A stretch of 64,000 bases of DNA, taken from Himantopus leucocephalus (lineage: Eukaryota; Chordata; Aves; Charadriiformes; Recurvirostridae). Positions within the stretch are counted from its first letter, which is position 1; every line of letters starts with the position of its first letter. A program made the translations under genes and the position numbers. The notes beneath the pieces were generated by a model, which was not told the DNA's origin, ran no database searches, and saw nothing but the letters and a program-made list of their open reading frames with translations. The stretch lies in assembly GCA_003993805.1 (NCBI GenBank), contig RSEF01000003.1, positions 66,183,818-66,247,817 of the forward strand, in the 5' to 3' direction. This document shows positions 1 to 11,640 of this stretch, piece after piece.

Positions 1-3000
1 ACCAGCTTATAAACAAACTCTATGACCTAGATTTGATGCTTAACAAGGTAAACAAAAAAAGGACTAATTAGGATCTTCCTTTATTTCTTTAGAAACCGCT
101 GGAGGCCTCCAAGGTTCATTCATGGAATGAATGCATGTGATCTCTGAAAAAAGGAGGACAAGGATGCAACTCAGCCTCCACACCTGAGGTAATATACCCC
201 TCTCCAGGCTAGCACGTAATGCCAGTCACAATACATTTTGTGTATGTCACCAACCAGACTCTGAGCTAAGTCATTTCACAAATACATAATCATCACTGGA
301 AACCAGTAAGTGTCTAACAAATGCCTAAATAACTCTACAGCAGGGAAGTAGGAATCTGCAAACTCCAAGAAGGCAGGGGGACCATAACGATTTCACTGTC
401 ACATTCTCACACCCTAACCAGGAAGGTCTCGACCTAAAAGAACCACCCTTAGTTACAGAAAGTATTTGGGAATCCTCCATAAAAAGACTGATGAGCCATA
501 ATTACAGCTTCTTTCTGGGCTGTAGCTTTCAAGATGATTCTTAAGCATTTTGAACCACAATTTCCAGTTGCTGCAAAATATAGGAATGATCTGAAGCAGA
601 CTTGAGAATGTCACGTCTTAGATTTCAATTTGCTCAAGAAAAGAATAATTTCAGTATAAATACAGTGCAGATCAGACATGTACAGAGTCGAGTAAAGTCA
701 AGGAGTGGTAAGTCCCTGAAAGAACATGGAACATTTAGTATTATAGTATTTTGTCCTTCATCAAATGATTGAACATTTATCATTAATAACAGAGTGAAAT
801 GTTCAGATGACTTCAGTATAAGACACATTACTCAACTACGTTATTTTCTTTATAGCTGAGCTCCATGTAACATTCCGTGCAGCTATTTTTAGCAAGAGCT
901 CCTAACGAAAAATGCAAAAATTAACAAGCCTATCCACACCTTTTCTCCCCTCATCATTCCAGCAGCTTCCCCTTTCTTCACACATCAATCTGAAACGAAG
1001 AGCTGCCATCGCATTAAATTTTTGGCTCTACTAATCCACTCAGACAAGATACAGTGTTTGCTGTGATCAAAGAGACAGTTGCAACAAGCTTGATGCTGTG
1101 GGTGTGGTGTTCAGTCCTTCATCTTAGGAGCTGGCTTTCTGTTACTTCTGTAGGTATCACTGGAAGCCTTTTATCTACTACCTTTTGCAATCCACTACCT
1201 CTCGCAATCTACTATTAGAGGTAGCACATCATAAACCCAAATGTGATGTGGACATGGGAGAAAAAGGTTGGGACAGTTCTGGCAGATTTCTTAGGAAATA
1301 AAAATGCATGCACGTATTCAAGGTATGTAATTATACCTAGAAGAATCCAATTAGGGCTTAATTATAGGATTATGGTAGGGCAACTTTCTAATTGCTGCAT
1401 AGCTCTTAAAAAGAGCTAGTTCACAAACTGACTTCAAGTAACCTCTACATTTCATGACATTGTTATTTATTTAATAAGCCAGTCTTGAAAATTTTACTAA
1501 ACAGGATAAAAGACACTTGTGGTTACTTACACACACGCCCTTTACTGGACGATGATGACTCCTTTAAAGTCAAGTGGGTAAGGGCTGTGTTCCATGCTTA
1601 GCAATTAATTTTCTATGCTAGCAAAGCATGTAGTATGAGGAGTTACGCTATCTGCTGCAACCTGCAAGTATCCCCTCCTTCTGCACGCTCATTAAACCCA
1701 TGTATCCTATCACACACCAGTTTTGAAACTTTCATTCAAGGTGCAACAGATAAAGGACAAGCCCACTGATCAGGAGAAAGAATTTAAATTGGGCAACATC
1801 CCCTCCCAAACTGAGGTTCAGCCAGCATTTAACTGCTCTCTTCGTCCCCTTGAAAGTCTCTCAGGATGCTTGCTGGGAGAAGTCACCTCTGCTTCTTCCA
1901 TCCAATTTAAGATGTTGAAACGGTGGACTTCCTGCCAGAACGGTCTCCCAAAAATGATTTCAGGTTCTCCTTAAGAAAAATTTCAACCTTTTACTAGACC
2001 AAGATGGAACAAAATAATTTATTGTTAGTTCAGTCAACTGTGCCCATTGAATTCCCAGTAAACAATCAGACCCAACACATTTTTTTCCACTTTTCTATTT
2101 CTTTGGAAAAAACGGCAACAATAAAAAATCCCAGAAACTTACATATTTAAGAAGCCAGCTCCTAAATGTTGATGAAGTTACCTACAGTCTTAAGAAGTCT
2201 TTTTTGTTAAGTAAAAGCTTAGCTTTTTTAAAACAAACAAGCATAAATCATTGGTAAATTCAACTAACACCAGCTCCTAACAAAACCAGACAAGGACTAT
2301 TATCTGAGTCCTACCTCAAATGACAGATGATCTCACAAATTCTGCAACTCTGTACAGATTACTCTAAAATAGCTATCACAAATTCATCATTTCCCCCCCC
2401 CCTCATAGGTTGAAAACTCAACAGCTACAGCATTATTTCAAAAGATTAAATGCTCTTCTGTAATTAAATACTTGGATTTTTTCATCAAGCTCTCTAACTC
2501 GTAACTCAGTTATTTGGGGGGGGGGGCAGGAGGGGAAAAAGAATCATGGATTTCTGCCCTTCCCTACAAGCCACCACAACCCAAATGCTGTGGGAAGAAA
2601 GAAGGAAGGTGACTGTTTCTTTAAATAAGGGTGGGTGGGAAATCACTCTCCTGTCTGAAAGTCTGCTACTGTCAATATAGTATCAGCTCAAGGTACTGAG
2701 CCTATCAGGTATTTTTTAAACTGTCCGCTGGCACTGGATAGCACAACAGATAAATAACCTTCCTGTTTCCTGTTACCTACTTTTCTGTATCTGTATTCTT
2801 AAACTTAGGCTATCTTCAGGAATTGCTGATTGCGATGAGGCTTCAAGTTGCCTGTCATTCCTTATCCTTTGCTATTACACATTAATTAAAAAAACCCCAA
2901 CCCTTCTATATACATTTGGAACTGAAGCACAGAAGAATAGTCAAGTGAGAACAGTCAACCATTTCATAGAATCATAGATTGTTAAGGTTGGAAGGGACCT

Positions 3001-4179
3001 TTCAGATCATCTAGTCCAACCATTAACCATTTCAGTACTGAACTGCTACATATTTATTCAAAATGAGGTTCTTCTCCTGTGCTACAACTGGAACACTGAA
3101 TTTGAATTTTGAGCATATATCCTATTTCAATTTAACATAGCAAAATGTTAGTTTTTCACTCAAATAAAATGGTATCGTGTGGAAAATGAAGCAGAAACTG
3201 GTTCTTCCGAAGTTATCAATGCTAGAAACAGAAAGTAAGTACAGGAACATCTCTTCATATATATATATACACTTCATTAGCATGCACAGAAGGGGGGGGG
3301 AATCAATTTCGACAAAAAGACTTTTCCCCCACCAATTCCAGGAGTCCGCTGTTAAATAGCCTTCAAAAATACTGCACTTCCAGCTCTCTAAATAAATGAC
3401 AATCCAATTAGATCTAAATTGATGCAGTATATTTTGAAGGAAACAAGAAGAACGGAACTTTTTCTTTCACTCAGTACAGATACTGCATTATAGCAATTTA
3501 AACAATTGGTACTTTGATTTGTGTGGAAAGAAAGCACAGTATTAACCACACATGACTATAAAGCAAGTTCTTGCAAACATTCAATATTTAAGATTCTCTC
3601 AAAACGACCAAATCAATATTCAGATTTCACTGTGTCTTCAATACTAGTACGAACTGTAATTTTTGGTAATGCATTTTCAGAGATGCTTGAAGAACTATTT
3701 TTACGAAACCCGCTGTCCGGAGGCAGCAGATAACAAAGTAGCAGGACTGTATTTTCAGCATTACAAATCTGAGAAAAGTAAAGCTCTGCTCCCTACTCCT
3801 CCTTATAATTATTTAAGGAATACTTGCGTACTACACCACCAGTAACAAAACCTACAGTATTTCTACTTCGTATCACAAAGAAGTTAGGCTAGGATTTAAA
3901 ACCCCGCACTTTAATTTGGTTTTAACCATTTCACCATTCTGATTACCTTTTTTGTATGAAGAACTCGTATTTACTGAACACTTTTTAATGATTTTTCAGT
4001 GACGGCAATATGTACCGCACCAAAAGCCGGACCTATTTTCACGTCCCACTGTAACACTCCGAAGGGACGCGACCCAAACACTCAAGCACAGGGAAACAAA
4101 AGCACTTCCATCAAAAAACACCGGTTACGTCTTTTTACGTGCTTTGCGCTGCGCTCCCAAGACCGTTCGCACGACTTCC
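1..4179. other. Non-coding; probable first intron of the leftward CpG-island gene
   Basis: AT-rich with only short chance frames. It contains one short CR1 piece (about 2967-3024), a poly-C run near 2393-2402, a poly-G run near 2516-2526 and a short TA repeat near 3260. No RING or WWE coding sequence is present. Confidence 0.6.
2967..3024 (-). mobile_element. Short 5'-truncated CR1 LINE 3' end
   Basis: Reads CATAGAATCATAGA, then GGTTGGAAGGGACCTTTCAG and ATCTAGTCCAACC, the reverse of the CR1 3' end. It is only about 58 bases. A perfect 10-base direct repeat AACCATTTCA flanks it (2957-2966 and 3025-3034). Confidence 0.88.
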
Positions 4180-4262
4180 ATCCCAGGCTCGCACCGCTCA
4201 CGACAGCGGCCGAGCTCGGGCAGCTGCAGCAGTGACATTTTGCAAGGCGAGTGACAACGGGC

Positions 4263-4304
4263 AGTGGGGGGGTGGGGNNNNGGGGGGGGGGGGGGGGGGG
4301 GGGG
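4263..4304. repeat. Poly-G tract with embedded four-base N gap
   Basis: G-rich run interrupted by N at 4278-4281 and continuing with 23 uninterrupted G (4282-4304). It has strong G-quadruplex potential. The true length of the run is unknown because of the N bases. Confidence 0.95.
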
Positions 4305-4695
4305 TGGTATCTGAACCCCTCTAAGAATCACAGCGCTGCACTCCTTTGGCACGGGGTGGGCGGGTGGGTGGGGTGTGTTCTGCCACGCGTGACGACGCTG
4401 CAGCCGACGCTCCTGACCTATTTTCCCTACCGAACAAAACGCAACCGGGAAATCCGGGCCCCGACCCGCCGCACGGCCCGCACGGCTCCTTCCGCGCAGG
4501 ACGCCGCCTCCCTCGGAGGCGAAACCCGCCACAGCACCGCCGGCAACAGGAGGGGCCCGGCCCGGCCCGGCAGGGCGGACCGGCGGAGGCTCTCACCGGA
4601 GCCCGGTCCCAGCTCTCCCTCCCTCCCTCCTTCCCAGCACGGCGCGGCGGGGGCCAGGCCTCCCCCCCGGCGCCGCCGCCGCCGCCCCAGCACCC

Positions 4696-4705
4696 GTCAC
4701 GTGAC
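4696..4705. promoter_or_regulatory. Perfect palindromic E-box GTCACGTGAC
   Basis: A ten-base perfect palindrome that matches both the USF-type E-box and the CLEAR element bound by TFEB/TFE3/MITF. It lies inside the CpG island, 6 bases from a GC box. Occupancy cannot be judged from sequence. Confidence 0.6.
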
Positions 4706-4720
4706 CCCCGCGGGCGGGGC

Positions 4721-4736
4721 NCCCCCCCCCCCCCCC
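4721..4736. repeat. Poly-C tract preceded by one N
   Basis: N at 4721 followed by 15 C. Like the gap at 4278-4281, the ambiguity sits on a homopolymer. Confidence 0.95.
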
Positions 4737-4942
4737 GCCACCAAAACAATAACGGGCACGGCTGCTCGCCCCTCAGCGCGGCCCGGGCACCGCGGCAGGC
4801 CCGCACCGCGCCGCTCACCGGCCTTTTGTTCAGCCTGCCCACCCGCTCGACGAGGCCCCGGCACCCGCCCGCTCCCCGCCGCGGGCAGCGGAGGTGGGGG
4901 CAGCCCCGGGCGGCCGCGGAAGAGGGGCGCTGTTGGAGCGGC

Positions 4943-5010
4943 CGGTGGTGGTGGTGGCGGCGGCCTCCTCCTCCTCCTCCTCCTCCTCCTCCCCGCCGCC
5001 GCCGCCGCCC
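4943..5010. repeat. Compound triplet repeat (GGT)n-(CCT)n-(GCC)n
   Basis: Three short trinucleotide arrays follow one another: GGT units at 4944-4957, about ten CCT units at 4964-4992, then GCC units to 5010. They lie within the CpG island, probably just downstream of the minus-strand donor at 5057, so in an intron or an alternative 5' UTR. They create spurious Ser-, Pro-, Glu- or Gly-rich frames. Confidence 0.9.
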
Positions 5011-5051
5011 CGCACCCGCGGCGGCGCCGGCGACTCCGTCAGTCAGCACTC

Positions 5052-5060
5052 ACTCACCCG
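5052..5060 (-). other. Candidate splice donor of a leftward first exon
   Basis: The minus strand reads GCGG|GTGAGTGAG with the intron starting at 5057. This is a near-consensus donor inside the CpG island. A second candidate, GGCAG|GTGACGG, lies about 45 bases upstream on that strand (near 5105). Either could close a 5' UTR exon of the gene driven by the island. Confidence 0.4.
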
Positions 5061-5252
5061 CCGAGCCGGCCGGCTCGCGCCGCTCCGCCCGCCGCCGTCA
5101 CCTGCCGCCTCCTCCGGCCCCGCCGCCGGGACAGCGGGACGCGCCGACGTCACGCGCGGGACGGGGCCGAACGCGCCACTGTGACGCCGCGCAGTGGGGA
5201 GGGGCAGCGGGAAGGGGTGAGAGGGGGGGAGATCACCGGGGAGGGCCGCCTG

Positions 5253-5278
5253 TGCGTGACGCCGCTGCGTGACGCCGC
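5253..5278. repeat. Tandem 13-bp duplication with CRE-like TGACGCC cores
   Basis: TGCGTGACGCCGC occurs at 5253-5265 and again immediately at 5266-5278 without mismatch. A third TGACGCCGC core is at 5182-5190. TGACG is a CREB/ATF half-site. Confidence 0.85.
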
Positions 5279-8107
5279 CTCGCCTCGCCTCCCGCCCCGC
5301 CCCCGAGGCGGTGCCGTGGCGGCGGAGCCTGCGCGGTCTGCGCCACCGGCCTGCTCCGGGGGTAACGGGGAGGGGGCGGTGCCCGGGGGTCCGCGGCCCC
5401 ACCGGGCGGCCTGTGGTGAGGCCAGCGAGGTGCCTGGGAGCGGAGGGAGGTGGGGGAGCCCGGCCCGGCCTTCCCTTCCCAGGGCCCCTGCCCAGGTGGA
5501 AGCCCCTTCCCTCAGAGAGCGAAGGCCTGGAAGTGGCGGGGGCCTCGATGTATGTGTGTTTCCTGGAGCTTTCTGCCCAGAAAGCAGACAGGCAGCCGTT
5601 CCTTGGGGTTCATCGATCGAGTGTCACCGCATGGGTGACCCAGGCGGGTGACAGCACCGAGGGATGAATGAGCTCCCACCGCTCCGTCGTGCTGGGTTGA
5701 CGGGACGGCGGATTGCGGTGGTGCCTGTCCCCGGTGATGGGCCCCGGGGAGTCGATGCAGCAGGAGGCGAGAAGGGTCGCGCGCCGTTCCAGCAGCGCAT
5801 CCTGCGGCTCGTTTTGCCTGGAAATTTCGAGGACTTGGCAGCCTGGCAAAGTCACTGCTCCAACTTAACCAGGCCACTGACTTGTGCCACTGTGCGCTGC
5901 CCAGCGGTGTTTGGGTGGCTGATGGAGGGCTGGTTGCTTTGGTGGCCTCCCACAAGCGGAGATGGACCGGGACATGACCCAGGCGTAACTGCAGGAGGCC
6001 AGACTGTCCCGAAGCTGAGCTACTCCCTTTGAGATGGGGCGCAGGGAGGAGACTTGTGTTGCCTGCTGTTGTCAGAAACAATTGAAAAGTCTGTTGTGTT
6101 AATTATTGAATAAACCCGGGTGGGAAACAATAATCCACACATCATTTAGAGATGATACTCATCTAGATGGGGGAAGAAGGGCTCTGTGTCCCGGTACTCA
6201 TTGCACATAAATGGAAAACTAAATGTTGCAACATGACTAAAAGTGCAAACTGTCTAGCCAAGGGCTTGGTAGACACAGAGGTACTATTGGCTGCTTTTCT
6301 TGGTATTTTAACACCCAGAAATCACAAGCATCAGAGAACATAAAAGATCAAAAATCTATGCATGCTAAATTCTAAATGTAACCAGGAATACTAAAACAAA
6401 TGCATTTGGTTAAACCACTGAGTTTTTCTAAAAGTCTAGGCTTTCTAAAAGCCTACCCATAATTAGCCCTGGTTTTAACAACTGTGACATGATTGCATCC
6501 AAGGACAAACACTTATGTGGCAACCTATGCTGCTATTTAAAGAGGTCTGTGTGAGGCTGAGTCAAAGAACAGAGATTAGAGAAAAGGAAGGGTCCCTCAC
6601 TGGCAGTGTGTGTTCAGTGACAATAGGCTTAATCCTTTACTGAACCAGACCTTGATCCTGTGGAAGCTATTGAAGCCAAATTCCTGTCGGTTTCGGTTAG
6701 AATCTGACCTAAAAAAGGAAAGCAGGCCTGGGCTCTTAAGGGATCTAAAGAGTTCAAGCAAAGCTACTCCGAATGCATGCAGCTTCGTAAGAGTTGTAGC
6801 ACTTTGGAAAACTGTACTTGGTAAAAAAGAAGTCCGTGGCTGCGTTTGGATAGATTTGTGGCTGTTCACTACAGCTGCAGGTTTACTGAGAAAATGCACT
6901 AGTGACTGCAAGATTTTACACTCCTGTGAGTTATGGAGCAAGCATGGCAGTTAACGGGAATATCAGGTAGTGCCAGAGCTACTAACCAAAGAATTAAATG
7001 GATCGCACCTTACTGGACTAAAGAAATAATAAGTACAAAGGTATCTAGTTGAATAGATTGGAATAACGGGATCAGAAATGATCTGCTTAAGTTCTAGTAA
7101 GGCTATACTGCCTAAAATGTTACCTACACTACTATCAATCCTTATTACCAGCTCTTTTTTCCGTCAGAATGGGTATTATTTATATATGGGGTTTTGGGTT
7201 TCTGTTTTTGGCATGAACACAACCCATCTTCCAATGATGGCTTCCTTTACGTGTCTTAGTTTATACATTTGTTATAACTGAAACCACCTCATTTAAATAT
7301 CTTTTCTACCTCTGCTTGCTTCACAGTTCCCTTCTCTCCCATGTTTCTCCTTGTTTGTTTTTACTGTTGTCTACAATGTCATCAATCTGGAATTTATGTC
7401 TGATGCTTGCCACTAAATTATTAATGAATACAGTGGATTGAAAAGTAAAGAATCACCAGACTAATCCTTAAAAGACACCACTTCCCCTGTTAAGTGTCTA
7501 CAGTCCCACCATTAATATTTTGCTGATGCTTTGACAATGATGAACTATTAATCCATATTTCAGTGTTTCTATTTATAAAGCATTTTTTCTGCTTCTTCAA
7601 ATGTATGTGATACTATATAAACCCTTGCAGGTATGCCAATGTCTTACATTCACCAAGAGCTCAATCCTTGCTACGCTCGGCGCAGTTAAGGAGAGAGGGG
7701 AGAAAACCAGTTTCCTTCTGCTGTAGTTTTGAGTCATTTTATATCAAAGCAGTTTGGGGAGTTAGTGTGGAGACCCTCAGAATTGCTGCAAGTTACGCTA
7801 GCAGTAAAGGAGTGGATGATGTGCGATATAATGCCCCCATTTCCACACTGTTGCACCTTCAACAAACCCTCTACGTAACGGAGAAGGTGTAAAGTTGGCA
7901 GTGTGCCCCTCAAGTAGAAGTGTACCCTTGGCTCTTCCGTGCTGGCAGCCAGAGGAGGGGCCGAGGGTTGACTTCCAAAGTATGAATATATTAAACACAA
8001 ATCCTGATTTTGTTGCAGTGGTACATTTCTTCCATGAAGATGAAGATTTCTTCCACTGCGTTCCTTTCCTCTAAGCTGCTGTAGAACATGGGATCCCCAC
8101 CTTACAC

Positions 8108-8202
8108 TGCCAGATGTCCCTGCTCATTGCAGAGGAGCTTGGACCTTTAAAGGTCCTTTCCAACCCAAACTATTCTATGATTCTATTCTATGCTTCTGTG
8201 AT
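8108..8202 (+). mobile_element. CR1 LINE 3' end fragment
   Basis: TGTCCCTGCTCATTGCAG, then AAAGGTCCTTTCCAACCCAA and an ATTCTATGATTCTATT tail, in the sense direction. It is moderately diverged and 5'-truncated. Confidence 0.85.
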
Positions 8203-11109
8203 TTTCATTACAGTGATAAATTTCTCACTGTCATTGAAGACTAGCTAAGATTCACAAATTTTCCAGAATTATTTCTTTTTTAAAATGATGCTTATAGTTT
8301 TTACAGTTCATGACACAAGCTTGTCCCTTGTGCCACACGCGTTTTAAGCACGCTAACAGCACAGAACGGCCCGACAGCCAGTTGGGCTAGCCAGGGACTC
8401 CTCTGGCAGCGGGCAGCCGACATCAGGCTGCCTCCCTCATTCTCTGGCCCTGGCACCTGGCAGTCCTGGCTCTATACAGCCATGCAAAGAGCGTATGAGC
8501 AGTGCCCAAAACGGTGTCAGTGAGACAAATTGGCCTTCGCTCTGCCTCCCTTGAAATGCAATTGCAGTTGTTCTGGGGATGTACAAAAGGTAAGTTGAGC
8601 GACGGGAGTCCAAAGCCTCCTCTTGGGTTTGCAAGTGGTTTTTCATTTTCACTAGCTGGAAACTGTTGAGGTTCGTGTCTGTCTCAGCAGTCTGCCCTTA
8701 CAGTCCTGCTGCACTGTAGCTAAACTGATTTCTAGTTACTATTTGTAGACTCAGAACAAAGTGTTAAGGCCTGAATTGGCATCTGAGAATCCAACTACTG
8801 TACCTTGTATAATTTCTGTATTTTGCTTACATAATCTAGATATGTAGCAACCTCTGCCAAGTAAGCTATTACTTAACAGTTTTGGGAGGATTGTGTTGGT
8901 TAGTCAGAAGAACAATTCCATTTTGCTTTAAAAACAGAAAGTTGAACCATGCTGAGGAGGAGAAGTGGGAGAAGAGGAGCTGAGAGTGAGTTCTTTTTCT
9001 CAGTTCTCTCAATCTGTGACTTTCGCTGCATCTGTACCCATTCTGTCTGTGAACTCCCCGGGAGAGATCCTGATTGTTTTGCTTTCATTTAGTGGCAGTA
9101 AAAAATTCCACACAGCATACAAAACAAATTTATTTTATTGCCCCAGTTGGCAGACAAGGTAAAATTTTCTTCCACCAATAAGTAAACATTGACTTTTTCC
9201 ATTATCCCAGCTGTCAGAATCATATCAGAGTGTATGTTGCTGTTGAACTGAAATCATCCATATGGCGATGCAGACAAGCAGAAAAAAACACGCCACAAAA
9301 AAAGTTACTGCCTTGCAATACAGTGTGTTTAAATCCTTTAGTTTTCCAGGCAGAGAGTTTCCAGGATTAAAGCCTCCTTTTCCCATTGGCAAATCTTGTG
9401 CCTTAGTCTCAAGACCACTAAGAACTCTTTCTCTGACTTCCTGCCCATCAGCAGGGAATGTTAACCTCGTCTTTGAAAAAAAATATATTTTGGACCTTCA
9501 AAATTGTGATATTTACAAAACTTACAAGGTTAGATTTGGGGTTTCTTTTAAATTTAGCCCCAAGTTTTACATCTGTGGGACTTATGATAAGTTATAACTA
9601 CAGATAACTACAGTTCTGTAGCTATAAGACAGACTTTGTTTTAACTTTATTGAAGCTGAGATTCGTGTATAATCATACATCTTCAGGCATTAAATCTTCT
9701 TGAAAACTAGCCAGAGTCTCAAGATTCTTGATAGATGGAAAAACTTTATCACAGAGAGGAGATAGCACACTCAGGACTACATTTTCCTTTAGTGGAAGGA
9801 AAGCAAAATATCAAAGATACATTGTTGTCATCTTTGTTTTTCATTTAAAGAATAGTGGATGAGAAATTGCAGTTTCCTTTTGTATCACTAGATGGTATAT
9901 GGTAACTGTAGGGACGCTGAGCTCCTCAAAAAATATTTGATAAGAGTATAGGTACTGCTGTTTCTCCTGATCCAACTATTGCACTGACCAGACTTCGGGC
10001 TTACAGAGGAAAAGCATGCAAAACTACTCCTGACAACTAAAACTGCTTGTTGTTGTACCAAAACCCAGGTCCTATTGCAGTCGCTGGCAAAACTTGCTGA
10101 GTGGTTCTGTGCTGGTGTTTTCTGGGAAACTGCAAGCTAGTTGGGCCTCTAACTCCGGGTTATATTTAAAAAGAGGAACTCTGTACTGAAACACTTGAAA
10201 ACACCCACACTTTATTGGAAAGGTAGCAAAGTCTTTGAACTGCACGTGTGAGACCCTCTGAACTACCTGCTGGTGAGCTCTCGATAGGCATGAAAGTCCT
10301 TATCGAGGCAGAACAAATGGAAATACAGGCTTGTCATTTTAGTTATGCCTATATGAAGTATCGTGTAGTTGCCATGCAAGCAGCTACTTTTACACTAGAG
10401 GGCACATTATCATTTTTTGCAGGTAATATTTTTGAATGCTGCAATAGCACCATCAAAACAGCATCTCCTATAGCAATTATAAAAGAAAAAAAAAGGAATA
10501 AAAATAGGTAGAATAGGAAAATAAATAAAGAAATAAAATAATAGAACAAACGAGCAAAGGATAGCCAAAATGAACTCCATAAAAATATTTTTTCCCAGAA
10601 ATTATAAGAAGACCAATGTGAATTTTAACATCTGGGAAAAGTTCTGTTGCTGAGTCCCTTAAAAGGCTGATGTGACTCAAGAAGCTTCCTTGCCTGAGCC
10701 TTTGTTAGGACCTGGAAACACTGCAACCTTAGGACATAGAAGTCTTCTAACAAATAAGATAAGAACAAACAAGCACCCCGGTATTTTGATTAACAAGTGA
10801 GATGATTTTGTTATTATTTTATAGAAGAACCAAGAGCATTTTATGCTGTTCCATTTGGGTGAAAAGTTCAACAGCTTAAAGGGAGCTATTTCCACTTCCA
10901 ATTATGACAATGACATTTGAGTTTGAAAGTTTCCAATTCAAAATTAAAATGTCTCTGGATGACTCTGTCCTCTAGGCTTTACTTGTGTGAAAAGGGTAAC
11001 AGCAAGATTTATGGACACAATTCTGCAGTTAAATCTTTATTTCTCCTGTTCTGTATAGGAGCCAACATTTTCTTGATGCTTTTTAGCAATAAAAAAAGCA
11101 CCCAATTTT

Positions 11110-11640
11110 CAGAGGGTTTATGGTTTGAGAAAACCCACAACAGTTTATTGTCATTCAGACAATTATTCTATCACTCAGTGACCCTTCCCCACCCAGGAAA
11201 GGGGAATCGTGAAAAAACAAGGAAACCCGGGGGTTGAAATATAAACAGATTTAATAGAATAAGACTAGATGATTAACATTAATAACACTAAAGAACTGAT
11301 ATTGATCCTGATACCAGTGGGAAGCTGTGCACTCCCAGCAGTGGACAACAAATGTTGGACACTGCGAGCACTACGGCTTCAGGAGGAAGGGAAGGTCTCA
11401 GGGGTCCAGCACCGGGGCAAGAAGTTCTCAGGATCACCACCATCAAGGGAGAGAGAGACCTTTGCAGCAAACTTTCTGATTTATATTGACTGTGATGTTC
11501 ATGGTATGAAATAATGCTGTTGGCCAGTTTGGGTCAAGTGCCCGGGTCTCACTCCTCCTCATCCCTCCACCTGGCGAGCTCAAAAACACTGAGACCTTGA
11601 AACCTGCACACCATAGCTGGCTATAAAGTAGATATTTTCA
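11110..11640. mobile_element. Endogenous retrovirus remnant, LTR-like (avian ERVL/ERVK type)
   Basis: The part around 11500-11545 carries CATGGTATGAAATAATGCTG followed by TTGGCCAGTTTGGGTCAAGT, a signature I recognise from common bird ERV long terminal repeats. The upstream part (AACAGTTTATTG, then TCAGGAGGAAGGGAAGGTCTC) looks like adjoining retroviral 3' sequence. No gag, pol or env frame survives and no second LTR was seen, so this is a broken, solo-type remnant. The family name is uncertain and the edges are approximate. Confidence 0.55.

Larger units (their letters stand above)
4180..5560. promoter_or_regulatory. CpG island promoter; likely RNF146 by synteny
   Basis: About 1.4 kb of very high G+C with dense CpG in an otherwise AT-rich window. 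It contains GC boxes at 4712-4720 and 5292-5303, a GTCACGTGAC palindrome, and TGACGCCGC motifs. No TATA box is evident. Minus-strand donor matches at about 4590, 4815, 5057 and 5105 suggest untranslated first exons transcribed leftward. In vertebrate gene order the locus beyond the 3' end of RSPO3, in the same orientation, is RNF146, a RING/WWE E3 ligase for PARylated axin whose coding exon is near its 3' end. That exon is not in the window, so the identity is inference. Divergent plus-strand transcription is possible. Apparent long open frames here are a product of high G+C. Confidence 0.8.

Noticed and set aside
1..4179. Search for the RNF146 coding exon
   Set aside because: No frame over 83 codons and no RING (CxxC...C-x-H) or WWE text; the coding exon must lie elsewhere if the gene is RNF146.
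4251..5651. Long open frames in the CpG island (466 codons plus strand, 308 plus, 242 minus)
   Set aside because: They overlap each other on both strands, are dominated by Pro/Arg/Gly/Ala from G+C and triplet repeats, cross ambiguous bases, and show no domain.
6597..6954. 114-codon open frames on both strands of the same segment
   Set aside because: Mutual shadows with no family motif; no evidence which, if either, is real.
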